Of a DNA stretch of 7,764 bases, positions 1 to 5,186 are shown piece after piece (positions within the stretch are counted from its first letter, which is position 1; the number at the start of each line of letters is the position of its first letter). Position numbers and translations under genes: made by a program. This DNA comes from an uncultured Clostridia bacterium (GTDB taxonomy: Bacteria; Bacillota; Clostridia; Oscillospirales; Ruminococcaceae). The notes under the pieces are model-generated. The model was given only the letters and a program-made list of their open reading frames with translations, had not been told where the DNA came from and ran no database searches. The stretch spans positions 1 through 7,764 of the forward strand of contig CAMWRN010000104.1 in assembly GCA_947176675.1 (NCBI GenBank), read 5' to 3'.

Positions 1-8
1 TTTTTTAA

Positions 9-84
9 TGGAGCTGGAAACGTGACTTGAACACGCGACCTGCGCATTACGAATGCGCTGCTCTACCGACTGAGCTATTCCAGC
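9..84 (-). tRNA. tRNA-Thr (anticodon CGU)
   Basis: The reverse strand folds into a complete cloverleaf. The 7-bp acceptor stem pairs GCTGGAA with TTCCAGC. There is a D arm with GCTC/GAGC, a 5-bp anticodon stem GCGCA/TGCGC, and a T arm with loop TTCAAGT. The anticodon loop TTCGTAA gives anticodon CGT (plus-strand 49-51), which reads the threonine codon ACG. The discriminator base is U and the terminal CCA is encoded in the DNA (plus-strand 9-11). The length is 76 nt with CCA. A strong promoter lies just upstream on the same strand. No T-rich terminator is visible before the window edge, so further tRNAs or a terminator may lie outside. Confidence 0.97.
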
Positions 85-100
85 AAATGAATACTTATAT

Positions 101-129
101 ATTATATACGCTTCTGAAAAAAAAGTCAA
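101..129 (-). promoter_or_regulatory. Sigma-A promoter of the tRNA-Thr gene
   Basis: On the minus strand, -35 TTGACT (plus 124-129) and -10 TATAAT (plus 101-106) are separated by exactly 17 bp. The expected start is near position 94, about 10 nt before the mature tRNA 5' end, as is common for bacterial tRNA genes. Confidence 0.85.
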
Positions 130-148
130 GAGAAATTTGAAAAATTGT

Positions 149-177
149 TTGAAATTTGAAAGATAGTATGTTATAAT
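149..177 (+). promoter_or_regulatory. Sigma-A promoter of the SipW-like gene
   Basis: -35 TTGAAA (149-154) and -10 TATAAT (172-177) are separated by a 17-bp spacer. The start is expected near 184, giving a leader of about 80 nt before the gene at 264. It stands back to back with the tRNA promoter: the two -35 boxes are 19 bp apart. Confidence 0.85.
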
Positions 178-211
178 AAATTTAGTATATGTTTTTTTGC
201 ATCTAAAACAG

Positions 212-250
212 GAAACGCATTTCGTATAATAACGGGAGCGTTTCACCGTT
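212..250 (+). promoter_or_regulatory. Possible leader hairpins upstream of the SipW-like gene
   Basis: The leader holds two mutually exclusive short inverted repeats. One is GAAACGC (212-218) with GCGTTTC (238-244). The other is AACGG (231-235) with CCGTT (246-250). Both end just before the ribosome site AGGAGG at 252-257. They could modulate translation, but the arms are only 7 and 5 bp, so chance is a real alternative. A second TATAAT at 225-230 has no credible -35 partner. Confidence 0.25.
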
Positions 251-263
251 CAGGAGGTTTGTT

Positions 264-1559
264 ATGTCCCGTACCATCAGCCGCGAAAAAAAAATATCCG
301 CCGCGTCGGTCGTTGAAATAATTTTTATAGTGATACTTGTTCTGATAATGGCTGTTATGCTTGCCTTTAATTTCCTTTTCAAAAAAGGGGACTCGGGCGC
401 ATCGTTTTTGGGTTACAATTTCTATAATACCAAAGCAGTGAATATGCTTCCCGATTTCCCCAAAAACACGGTCGTTATCGCAAAGGTTTCCGAAAAAGAA
501 AATATAAAAGAGAATTCAGTTATATTGTGCGAAATAGGAGAACGCACTGCGCTTATTCGCGTCGTGAATATTCAGGAGGAGGACGGTAAGACTTACTATG
601 TGGTGAAATTTGACACCGCTCCCTCCAACGAAACTTACCGCGTAGAATCGAGTGCTGTCATCGCCAAAGCCATGTGGCAGATAAACGGTCTGGGATCGTT
701 TCTTGACTTCGCCACCTCTGCGGTGGGAATTATAATCGCCGTGGTGATACCGCTTATTTTCATAATCGCAATACAGGTATCCAGGGTGCTGGGAATAAAA
801 CGTCTTGAAGACGAAGCCGCGGCGCTTGACGACATAGACGAATTCATGCAGTCCCGCGATGAGGAAACTCCTGCAGCAGTGACTTTTACCGAACCTAAAT
901 TCATTGAGGACGTTACGGGAAAGCTTCCGCAGGTGGGACGCGAACGAGAGTCCGAACCGAGACCCGAAAAGGTGCTTACCTTCGATAACCGCGGACGGGC
1001 AAAATATTCGGAGCGTGCTGCCGAGGAAAAGAAAGAATCCCCGCTGTTTACATACGACCGACTCACAGGAAAAAACGAAGCTGTCCGCAAAGAACCGGTA
1101 TATGCGGGCGCGGGCGCAGCCATAAGCGGCGGTCAGCCGAAGTCTGCTTCCGAGGACGACTTGTACCTGAACCGTCCCACAAGGATAGAACCCGAAAAGA
1201 AAAAAACGGACGAGCTTTTTGAAAAATACGCATCCTCGGGAAAAGGCGAACCCATAGTGTTTACGCCTCACATGAGCAATATAATTCCCGACAGCATTGC
1301 CGCTGTACAAGAGGAGACTGCGGCTGTCAAAAAGCCGAACGTTGACGAAGCTGCAAAATCATATTTTGAGAAGGAACAGGCTGCTCCGCAAAGCGTTCTC
1401 GGAACGGACTTTTCGGCAGAGGCAGAAAAGCCTGCCATACCTGAAAACGCTGTGCTTCCAAAGGAAACCATCGCGCCTCCCAAAAAGCAGAAAAGCAACA
1501 AAGCTCTTGCAGAGCTTATGAACATCATCGATGCAGAGGAAAGCAAGCTGAAAAAGTAA
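264..1559 (+). CDS. SipW-like signal peptidase homologue, apparently inactive, with long cytoplasmic tail
   Basis: This is a 431-aa membrane protein with start ATG after AGGAGG (252-257). TM1 spans roughly residues 13-38 after a basic N terminus. An outer domain (about 45-150) is followed by TM2 (about 152-172), then a 255-residue charged, Pro/Ala/Glu-rich tail that is probably disordered and cytosolic. The TM-domain-TM plan and the outer domain resemble the ER/SipW type of signal peptidase I (S26B): GYxF near 50, MLPDF at 61-65 where SipW has SM-EPTF, and an LIRVV strand where SipW has THRIV. In this by-eye alignment the catalytic Ser falls on Asn60 and the catalytic His on Ile98, while Asp117 is kept. 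So the fold may be conserved and proteolysis lost, with the domain possibly serving as a binding or scaffold module. The gene is monocistronic, between its own promoter and a bidirectional terminator. The family assignment rests on pattern and topology, not on a search, so moderate doubt remains. Confidence 0.6.
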   Translation: MSRTISREKKISAASVVEIIFIVILVLIMAVMLAFNFLFKKGDSGASFLGYNFYNTKAVNMLPDFPKNTVVIAKVSEKENIKENSVILCEIGERTALIRVVNIQEEDGKTYYVVKFDTAPSNETYRVESSAVIAKAMWQINGLGSFLDFATSAVGIIIAVVIPLIFIIAIQVSRVLGIKRLEDEAAALDDIDEFMQSRDEETPAAVTFTEPKFIEDVTGKLPQVGRERESEPRPEKVLTFDNRGRAKYSERAAEEKKESPLFTYDRLTGKNEAVRKEPVYAGAGAAISGGQPKSASEDDLYLNRPTRIEPEKKKTDELFEKYASSGKGEPIVFTPHMSNIIPDSIAAVQEETAAVKKPNVDEAAKSYFEKEQAAPQSVLGTDFSAEAEKPAIPENAVLPKETIAPPKKQKSNKALAELMNIIDAEESKLKK

Positions 1560-1565
1560 TTAATG

Positions 1566-1608
1566 AAAAACCGTATCCGTGTAAATTGCAAATTCGGATA
1601 CGGTTTTT
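1566..1608. terminator. Bidirectional rho-independent terminator
   Basis: A 14-bp perfect inverted repeat pairs 1566-1579 (AAAAACCGTATCCG) with 1595-1608 (CGGATACGGTTTTT). An A run on one side and a T run on the other let it terminate both the plus-strand gene ending at 1559 and the minus-strand operon ending at 1625. The loop region contains a small AATT/AATT extension. Confidence 0.93.
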
Positions 1609-1624
1609 GTTGGCTGTAAGAATT

Positions 1625-2281
1625 TCAGTCCAATTCGGCAAGACGCTCTTTTACCACATCAATTTTGGAATAACCCAGAGCCTCCGCCATTTCCAGAGCC
1701 TCGGCAGATTTTTGCGGTTCCAGAGCCATTTTGTAGGCAATTGCAAGATATGCATAAACGTCCGCGCTTTCGGGGAAAAGTTCATTCGCCGATTCAAGAT
1801 ATTCTATTGCCGACATAGGCTTGCCGAGTTCTATGGAGAGCGAACCAAGGCTGATATAGAGTTCTGCGGAATCTGTGTTATGAGGGTCGTACTGAAGCGC
1901 AGTCCGGTAGCATTCCATAGCCCTGTCCCTCTCACCGATCTTTCTGTAGGCAACGCCCAGGTTTACCCAGCCGCTGAAATATTCGGGATCGGCGTCAACG
2001 CATTTGAGCTGGTAATCAATGCACTTACCGTAATTTTCAAGGTGGAAAAAGCAATTGCCCATGCAGTGGTAAAGCTCGGATTCCTTGAAATTTTTCAGTC
2101 CCGCTTCCTCCGCGGCGGAAAACTGCTCCAAAGCCTCCTTATAGCTTCCCGCGGTATAAAGCTTCTTGCCCTCGGCGGCAAGCTTGTCGCCGGACATTCC
2201 GCAGGAAGAAAAAGTCAGCATAGTAAAGATCAATGCCGTGAAAGCCAAAAGCGAGACAATAATATTTTTTTTACTTTTCAT
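1625..2281 (-). CDS. TPR-repeat lipoprotein
   Basis: This is a 218-aa secreted lipoprotein. A basic N terminus (KSKK) and a hydrophobic stretch (7-22) lead to the lipobox FSSC, with Cys27 as the predicted lipidation site. The rest is almost entirely tetratricopeptide repeats, about five helix-turn-helix units near residues 33-63, 66-99, 102-133, 137-171 and 172-205. Typical TPR positions are visible, for example WVNLGVAYRKIGERDRAMECY and ALQYDP. TPR domains bind proteins or peptides, so this is likely an adaptor on the outer face of the membrane; the partner is unknown. The ribosome site AGGAGA (2288-2293) precedes the ATG by 6-7 nt. It follows the MazG-like gene by 22 nt on the same strand, so the two probably share a transcript ending at the 1566-1608 terminator. 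No functional link between them is obvious. Confidence 0.88.
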   Translation of the reverse strand: MKSKKNIIVSLLAFTALIFTMLTFSSCGMSGDKLAAEGKKLYTAGSYKEALEQFSAAEEAGLKNFKESELYHCMGNCFFHLENYGKCIDYQLKCVDADPEYFSGWVNLGVAYRKIGERDRAMECYRTALQYDPHNTDSAELYISLGSLSIELGKPMSAIEYLESANELFPESADVYAYLAIAYKMALEPQKSAEALEMAEALGYSKIDVVKERLAELD

Positions 2282-2303
2282 AACGTTTCTCCTTTCCGGC
2301 GGA

Positions 2304-2642
2304 TCAGAGATCCCCGCTGAGCCGTACCTGAGATCTTTCGGTATCGAAGCCGTCGGGATATCTTTTTTTCAGCTTGTCGATGTTGCCCTGCAAGACGTCC
2401 TCGAGAGGAACATCCAGCGCAGCGGCGGTCTCGGCAAGATACCATGCCACGTCTCCAAGCTCCTTTATAAGATGATCCCTGTCCAGCTCGTGACCCTGTG
2501 CAAGCCATTTTTTGACGATGTCTATCGCTTCTCCGGACTCGCCGCAAAGTCCCATAACGCCGTTGATAAGCGCATCCTTTTTGGTGCTTACTGTGGGACT
2601 CAGCGTAGTCATTGCAAGCTGCTGGTATTCGTTTATGGTCAT
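2304..2642 (-). CDS. MazG-like nucleotide pyrophosphohydrolase
   Basis: This is a 112-aa all-alpha NTP pyrophosphohydrolase of the MazG-like superfamily. Members cleave (d)NTPs to (d)NMP and pyrophosphate and help clean up non-canonical nucleotides. The metal-binding signature is complete: E35 and E38 in GLCGESGEAID, then E61 and D64 in KELGDVAWYLA, matching the family pattern ExxE...ExxD. The length fits single-domain members rather than the two-domain MazG of about 260 aa. The start ATG (2640-2642) follows GGAGGAG (near 2649-2655). It lies one base after the stop of a broken gene and 22 nt before the TPR lipoprotein gene. The exact substrate cannot be told from sequence. Confidence 0.9.
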   Translation of the reverse strand: MTINEYQQLAMTTLSPTVSTKKDALINGVMGLCGESGEAIDIVKKWLAQGHELDRDHLIKELGDVAWYLAETAAALDVPLEDVLQGNIDKLKKRYPDGFDTERSQVRLSGDL

Positions 2643-2643
2643 A

Positions 2644-3003
2644 TTAACTCCTCCGATCTGGTACTGTCACGCCGACAGGCACGTAGCTTTCTATTATTCT
2701 CGAGATGTCGGTAACGTTTATATTCCCGCCTGGAACACTTCCGTCGGGAGAAACGCACACCGACCGTATTCCCCGTGGTCTTCGGCATAAGGGTTTTCAT
2801 AGGTTTTGTTCGGGTCGAAATATTCTTTCAGATATTTCAACGCGTTGTCGTCGGGGAAAATAACGTTCCCCATGGACAGCGTTTACTCCGCTCCAAATAA
2901 GCTCTGCGGCGATGTCGTTGCCGATATGCTCGCCGCGTGAGGACTGTTCTCCCTCGGAGCAATGTTTGACCGACCTGTACAGGCGAAAGTCATCATAATA
3001 CAT
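2644..3003 (-). pseudogene. Frame-broken remnant of an unidentified gene
   Basis: No intact gene covers 2643-3240. Protein-like sequence appears in alternating frames on the minus strand. Frame A from 3003 encodes MYYDDFRLYRSVKHC... as far as about 2875. An overlapping frame, 2718-2873, encodes a 51-aa piece containing PDDNALKYLKEYFDPNKTY and then AEDHGEYG. Frame A resumes after a TGA at 2797-2799 with SVCVSPDGSVPGGNI and DISRIIESYVP, ending in TAA at 2644-2646, one base before the MazG-like start. One indel near 2875 and one near 2750 would join these into a single protein of about 115-120 residues. The ending (CVSPDG then GNI then DI..I..Y.P) faintly recalls the C termini of some radical-SAM proteins, but I would not name it. 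No ribosome site precedes the ATG at 3003. Sequencing error rather than decay is possible. Confidence 0.45.
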
Positions 3004-3007
3004 ATTA

Positions 3008-3036
3008 ATTATAAATCATCGGTTCGGGGAATACAA
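3008..3036 (-). promoter_or_regulatory. Candidate promoter for the MazG-like/TPR operon
   Basis: On the minus strand, -35 TTGTAT (plus 3031-3036), a 17-bp spacer and a perfect -10 TATAAT (plus 3008-3013). The start would fall near 3001, so the broken gene would form a leader of about 360 nt ahead of the MazG-like gene. The -35 matches only the TTG half of the consensus, so a promoter closer to 2642 cannot be excluded. The stretch 3037-3129 between this and the divergent promoter shows nothing else I can support. Confidence 0.5.
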
Positions 3037-3129
3037 TACGCCTTTGCGATAGTTCACCGAAAATTAACAAACCATGTACGGAAATTGCTTTTGTACCCTG
3101 CAAGTAATCAAACTGTAAACGAAATGTAA

Positions 3130-3158
3130 TTGATTTCATACAGGAAAGATGATATAAT
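3130..3158 (+). promoter_or_regulatory. Sigma-A promoter of the 448-aa lipoprotein gene
   Basis: -35 TTGATT (3130-3135), 17-bp spacer, -10 TATAAT (3153-3158). The start is expected near 3165, giving a leader of about 75 nt. Confidence 0.78.
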
Positions 3159-3162
3159 TATT

Positions 3163-3218
3163 ACAGGTATAAAAAGATAATATCGGGAATTTGTCCCGCC
3201 TTTAATAGCAAAACCTGT
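3163..3218 (+). promoter_or_regulatory. Possible nested leader hairpin
   Basis: ACAGGT (3163-3168) can pair with ACCTGT (3213-3218), enclosing a smaller hairpin CGGGA/TCCCG (3184-3188 and 3194-3198). The outer stem ends five bases before the ribosome site AAGGAG (3223-3228) and begins about where transcription should start. If the real start is a few bases later, the outer stem is lost. Weak evidence. Confidence 0.25.
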
Positions 3219-3240
3219 CGGAAAGGAGCGTGAGAATATA

Positions 3241-4587
3241 TTGAGAATTAAATTTCGCGCTGCGGCTTTTATGCTTGCAGCATCAGCGTCGGTGCTTTTG
3301 TTTGCTTCGTGCAGCACCAGAGATGGAAATATTTCGCAGATAACCGACATTGCTGAAGCTGTACCTGCGGAGACCTCAGAGCAGCTTGTGAGGAATGCTC
3401 CGTCTGCATACGCTCTTGCAAATAATTTTGACGGCGGGATTGTTGACGAACCCTTTTCATCGTACACCTACGATTTTTCAGTGTACGGAAGCAACTACCT
3501 GATAACCGTTACTCCCGATGAAAACGGTACCGGACTTGCCCTTACCGTGGAGGATAATCAGTTCGGATTCTCAAAGTTCAGCGTCACGCCTCCCGATAAC
3601 TATATGGTTAATCTGCCTTATTCACAGCAGTATGCAAGTCAGGTGTGTACGGTAATAAAAAGCTCCTCGGAGGAAAACAGCGATATTCCCGATCTGCTTA
3701 AAATAGACTTTTTCCTTATGAACTTCGATGACGAGTCTCTGCCATACAGCGTAAGCAGACTCTATTCAATACTGGACAGCAGGCTTGTGGAAGTTGAGGT
3801 CTACAATACCGAAACCGCCGCAGACGGTGCGGCTGAACTTTCCGGTGAGGAAAGCACAGTTTCTGTGACGACGAGAAGCGTTGAAGTAAAAAATGATTCG
3901 GACATCCTCGACCGCATGAACTATATCCCCGAAAGCGACCTGTACCGTACCGAAAGTCTCAAATTCATGCCCGAACCTATTGTTACAGTGAATGAGGACG
4001 GAAGCCTGTTCACCGAAATAATAACTTATACGCTGAACCCCAACGACATGACTATGCGCCGCGCCCGTGAAACATGGACGGAGGTTAACGATAATCCGCT
4101 TTATTACGGCTACGCAGCCCATTCGATAGCAGGAAACATATATCAGTATTTTATTTCCACCAGCCTTAATGTGAGCGACTATGAAAATTATGTTGAGGTA
4201 GCCGCCGCAGACAGCAGCGACAGCAGATATTTCTTCAAGGTAGACGACCCGCGGTTCTCTACGCTTACGGAGCTGCGGAACTATACGCTCAAATATTTTG
4301 ACGAGAAGATTGTGAATGAAATGTTTCTGAAAGCTCCCCAGCAGTACCGTGATATCGGCGGAGAGCTGTATACCATTCTTGGCGACGGCGGCATAAACGA
4401 AGAGCTTGGAAAGCTTACCATTACAAGCTGTGAGGTCAGCGGAAATACGGTCACTTACCACACGAAGCAGGAAAAATTCAACAGCGATCACATGCTTGAC
4501 GGCTATGTGGACGGCGGAGATTTTGTGATAGAGGTAAGCGGCGGAAATGATTTTATTGTAAAGCAGTACCGTTATCCAAACAGTTAA
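3241..4587 (+). CDS. Large lipoprotein with possible IseA-like C-terminal domain
   Basis: This is a 448-aa predicted lipoprotein. I choose the TTG at 3241 because it gives the basic n-region (RIKFR), the hydrophobic core and the lipobox FASC with Cys24. The first in-frame ATG (codon 11) would remove the charged n-region. The ribosome site AAGGAG (3223-3228) lies 12 nt upstream, rather far, which with TTG suggests modest translation. After the lipid anchor comes an acidic region of about 300 residues that I do not recognise, rich in beta-strand-like stretches and containing a Glu/Ser-rich patch near 190-220. The last 120 residues (about 328-448: YFFKVDDPRFSTLTELRNY, then GGELYTI, GDGG and a closing strand) resemble the IseA/YoeB fold, which in Bacillus inhibits cell-wall DL-endopeptidases. 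That assignment is from memory of the pattern and is tentative. The gene is monocistronic, with its own promoter and terminator. Confidence 0.8.
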   Translation: MRIKFRAAAFMLAASASVLLFASCSTRDGNISQITDIAEAVPAETSEQLVRNAPSAYALANNFDGGIVDEPFSSYTYDFSVYGSNYLITVTPDENGTGLALTVEDNQFGFSKFSVTPPDNYMVNLPYSQQYASQVCTVIKSSSEENSDIPDLLKIDFFLMNFDDESLPYSVSRLYSILDSRLVEVEVYNTETAADGAAELSGEESTVSVTTRSVEVKNDSDILDRMNYIPESDLYRTESLKFMPEPIVTVNEDGSLFTEIITYTLNPNDMTMRRARETWTEVNDNPLYYGYAAHSIAGNIYQYFISTSLNVSDYENYVEVAAADSSDSRYFFKVDDPRFSTLTELRNYTLKYFDEKIVNEMFLKAPQQYRDIGGELYTILGDGGINEELGKLTITSCEVSGNTVTYHTKQEKFNSDHMLDGYVDGGDFVIEVSGGNDFIVKQYRYPNS

Positions 4588-4594
4588 CAAATCC

Positions 4595-4633
4595 AAATAC
4601 CGAAAATGCATGATGTGTTTTCGGTATTTTTTT
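4595..4633 (+). terminator. Rho-independent terminator after the lipoprotein gene
   Basis: A 12-bp perfect stem, AAATACCGAAAA (4595-4606) with TTTTCGGTATTT (4618-4629), and an 11-nt loop. It is followed by a continuing T run to 4633. It begins eight bases after the stop codon. Confidence 0.93.
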
Positions 4634-4654
4634 AAAATTTTATCGCTATGCCTA

Positions 4655-4683
4655 TTGACAAAAGTATACTAAAATAGTATACT
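4655..4683 (+). promoter_or_regulatory. Strong sigma-A promoter of the NrdD-tail-like gene
   Basis: Perfect -35 TTGACA (4655-4660), 17-bp spacer, -10 TATACT (4678-4683). The start is expected near 4690, giving a leader of about 60 nt. The spacer and -10 lie almost wholly inside the inverted repeat annotated as an operator, so a bound repressor would block RNA polymerase. Confidence 0.88.
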
Positions 4684-4684
4684 T
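4662..4684. promoter_or_regulatory. Operator-like perfect 10-3-10 inverted repeat
   Basis: Arms AAGTATACTA (4662-4671) and TAGTATACTT (4675-4684) surround a central AAA. Each arm contains the self-complementary octamer AGTATACT. The repeat covers the spacer and the whole -10 box. Symmetry and placement are typical of a site for a dimeric repressor. It does not match the NrdR box (pattern CWATATATWG flanked by ACA/TGT), so I do not assign it to NrdR. The regulator is unknown. Confidence 0.75.
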
Positions 4685-4717
4685 AAATTATAAAAGAACT
4701 GTGCGTCTCAAAGTGAT

Positions 4718-4725
4718 GTATACTT
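4718..4725 (+). promoter_or_regulatory. Extra copy of operator half-site GTATACTT
   Basis: GTATACTT repeats the right arm of the 4662-4684 inverted repeat in the leader of the 87-aa gene, about 28 nt downstream of the expected transcription start. It could be an auxiliary binding site. A single 8-mer on its own would be weak evidence. Confidence 0.4.
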
Positions 4726-4751
4726 CTTAAAACGAAAGGAAAGATGTTATT

Positions 4752-5015
4752 ATGGATATAATTGTAAACAACGGTACTATTACCGAGGAAGAGCAGAACA
4801 ACTATGTCAAGTATCTGACGGACAAGTTCCCCGATAAGACTTTGTCACGTCTGGAGATAAATCTTGACGGTGATTTCGTTGACCTGAGCTATAAGTTTGA
4901 GGACGTTCCGTTTGAGCGTATCCGCCGTGTTACCGGGTATCTGACAGGTACGCTTGACCGTTGGAACGATGCAAAACGTGCAGAGGAACACGATAGAGTA
5001 AAGCACAACATTTAA
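4752..5015 (+). CDS. Stand-alone NrdD C-terminal-like (glycyl-radical region) small protein
   Basis: This is an 87-aa protein with start ATG after AAAGGAAAG (about 4735-4743). Residues 56-85 (RIRRVTGYLTGT, then DRWNDAKRAEE and DRVKH) closely follow the extreme C terminus of class III anaerobic ribonucleotide reductase NrdD. That segment carries the radical-bearing glycine in RVxGYL, here Gly62. In full-length NrdD it is preceded by a zinc site of four cysteines and by the large barrel with the active-site cysteines. This protein has no cysteine at all and no barrel. Its first 55 residues are acidic, with predicted helix then strands (LEINLDGDFVDLSYKF), and do not resemble the zinc domain. I know proteins of this type to be labelled 'anaerobic ribonucleoside-triphosphate reductase' in clostridia, but its size rules out reductase activity alone. 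It may be a YfiD-like spare radical domain or a regulatory partner; both are inferences. It is transcribed from a tightly operated promoter, with a hairpin after it. Confidence 0.8.
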   Translation: MDIIVNNGTITEEEQNNYVKYLTDKFPDKTLSRLEINLDGDFVDLSYKFEDVPFERIRRVTGYLTGTLDRWNDAKRAEEHDRVKHNI

Positions 5016-5021
5016 ATGTAA

Positions 5022-5061
5022 TTAAGAGGACGGGTTTTCGAAATGAAAACCGTCCTCTTAA
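5022..5061 (+). terminator. Strong hairpin, probable terminator or attenuator between the 87-aa gene and the AraC gene
   Basis: 5022-5039 pairs with 5045-5061 as 17 bp with one bulged G, around the loop GAAAT. The run after the stem (ATTTATCTG) is only partly T-rich, so termination may be incomplete and some readthrough into the AraC gene is possible. It begins six bases after the stop codon of the 87-aa gene. Confidence 0.7.
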
Positions 5062-5155
5062 ATTTATCTGAAGACAGCTTGTTGAATACGAATATTATTT
5101 TCAAACCTAGGTGCATATATGAGCATATTTTACAAGACTTTTCCGCCGAAAAATC

Positions 5156-5163
5156 GTATACTT
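5156..5163 (+). promoter_or_regulatory. Copy of half-site GTATACTT ahead of the AraC-family gene
   Basis: The same octamer as in the operator of the 87-aa gene, eight bases before the ribosome site of the AraC gene. It includes TATACT, which could also be a -10 box, but no good -35 lies 16-18 bp upstream. I found no convincing promoter elsewhere in 5062-5186. Confidence 0.4.
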
Positions 5164-5186
5164 TATCCGAAAGGAGGGCATCACCG

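Noticed and set aside
516..1310. Long minus-strand reading frames opposite the SipW-like gene (up to 264 codons)
   Set aside because: Compositional shadows of the plus-strand gene; no ribosome sites and no recognisable protein pattern.
1586..2320. 244-codon plus-strand frame opposite the TPR lipoprotein gene
   Set aside because: The opposite strand encodes a clear lipoprotein with five TPR units. This frame starts inside the terminator stem-loop and lacks a ribosome site.
2853..2871. Six-bp hairpin GGGGAA/TTCCCC
   Set aside because: Short stem without a T run, within the broken gene; no context to support a regulatory role.
2872..2940. 22-codon plus-strand frame starting ATG GAC AGC
   Set aside because: No ribosome site and no promoter; opposite to the better-supported minus-strand remnant.
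2872..2995. Low-molecular-weight phosphotyrosine phosphatase remnant, suggested by 'TFACTGRSN' in another minus-strand frame
   Set aside because: The CX5R loop is too short, the following residues do not match, and the frame ends at a stop near 2883; likely coincidence.
3766..4611. 281-codon minus-strand frame inside the 448-aa lipoprotein gene
   Set aside because: It starts within the downstream terminator and has no ribosome site; the plus-strand gene has promoter, signal peptide, lipobox and terminator.
4662..4684. Operator as an NrdR box, given the NrdD-like gene behind it
   Set aside because: NrdR boxes have the core CWATATATWG and come in pairs; this dyad is GTATACTA-AAA-TAGTATAC and does not fit.
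5043..5186. 48-codon N-terminal extension of the AraC-family reading frame
   Set aside because: No ribosome site at the ATG, which lies in a strong hairpin. GTG 5187 has an excellent site and gives a normal AraC-family N terminus.
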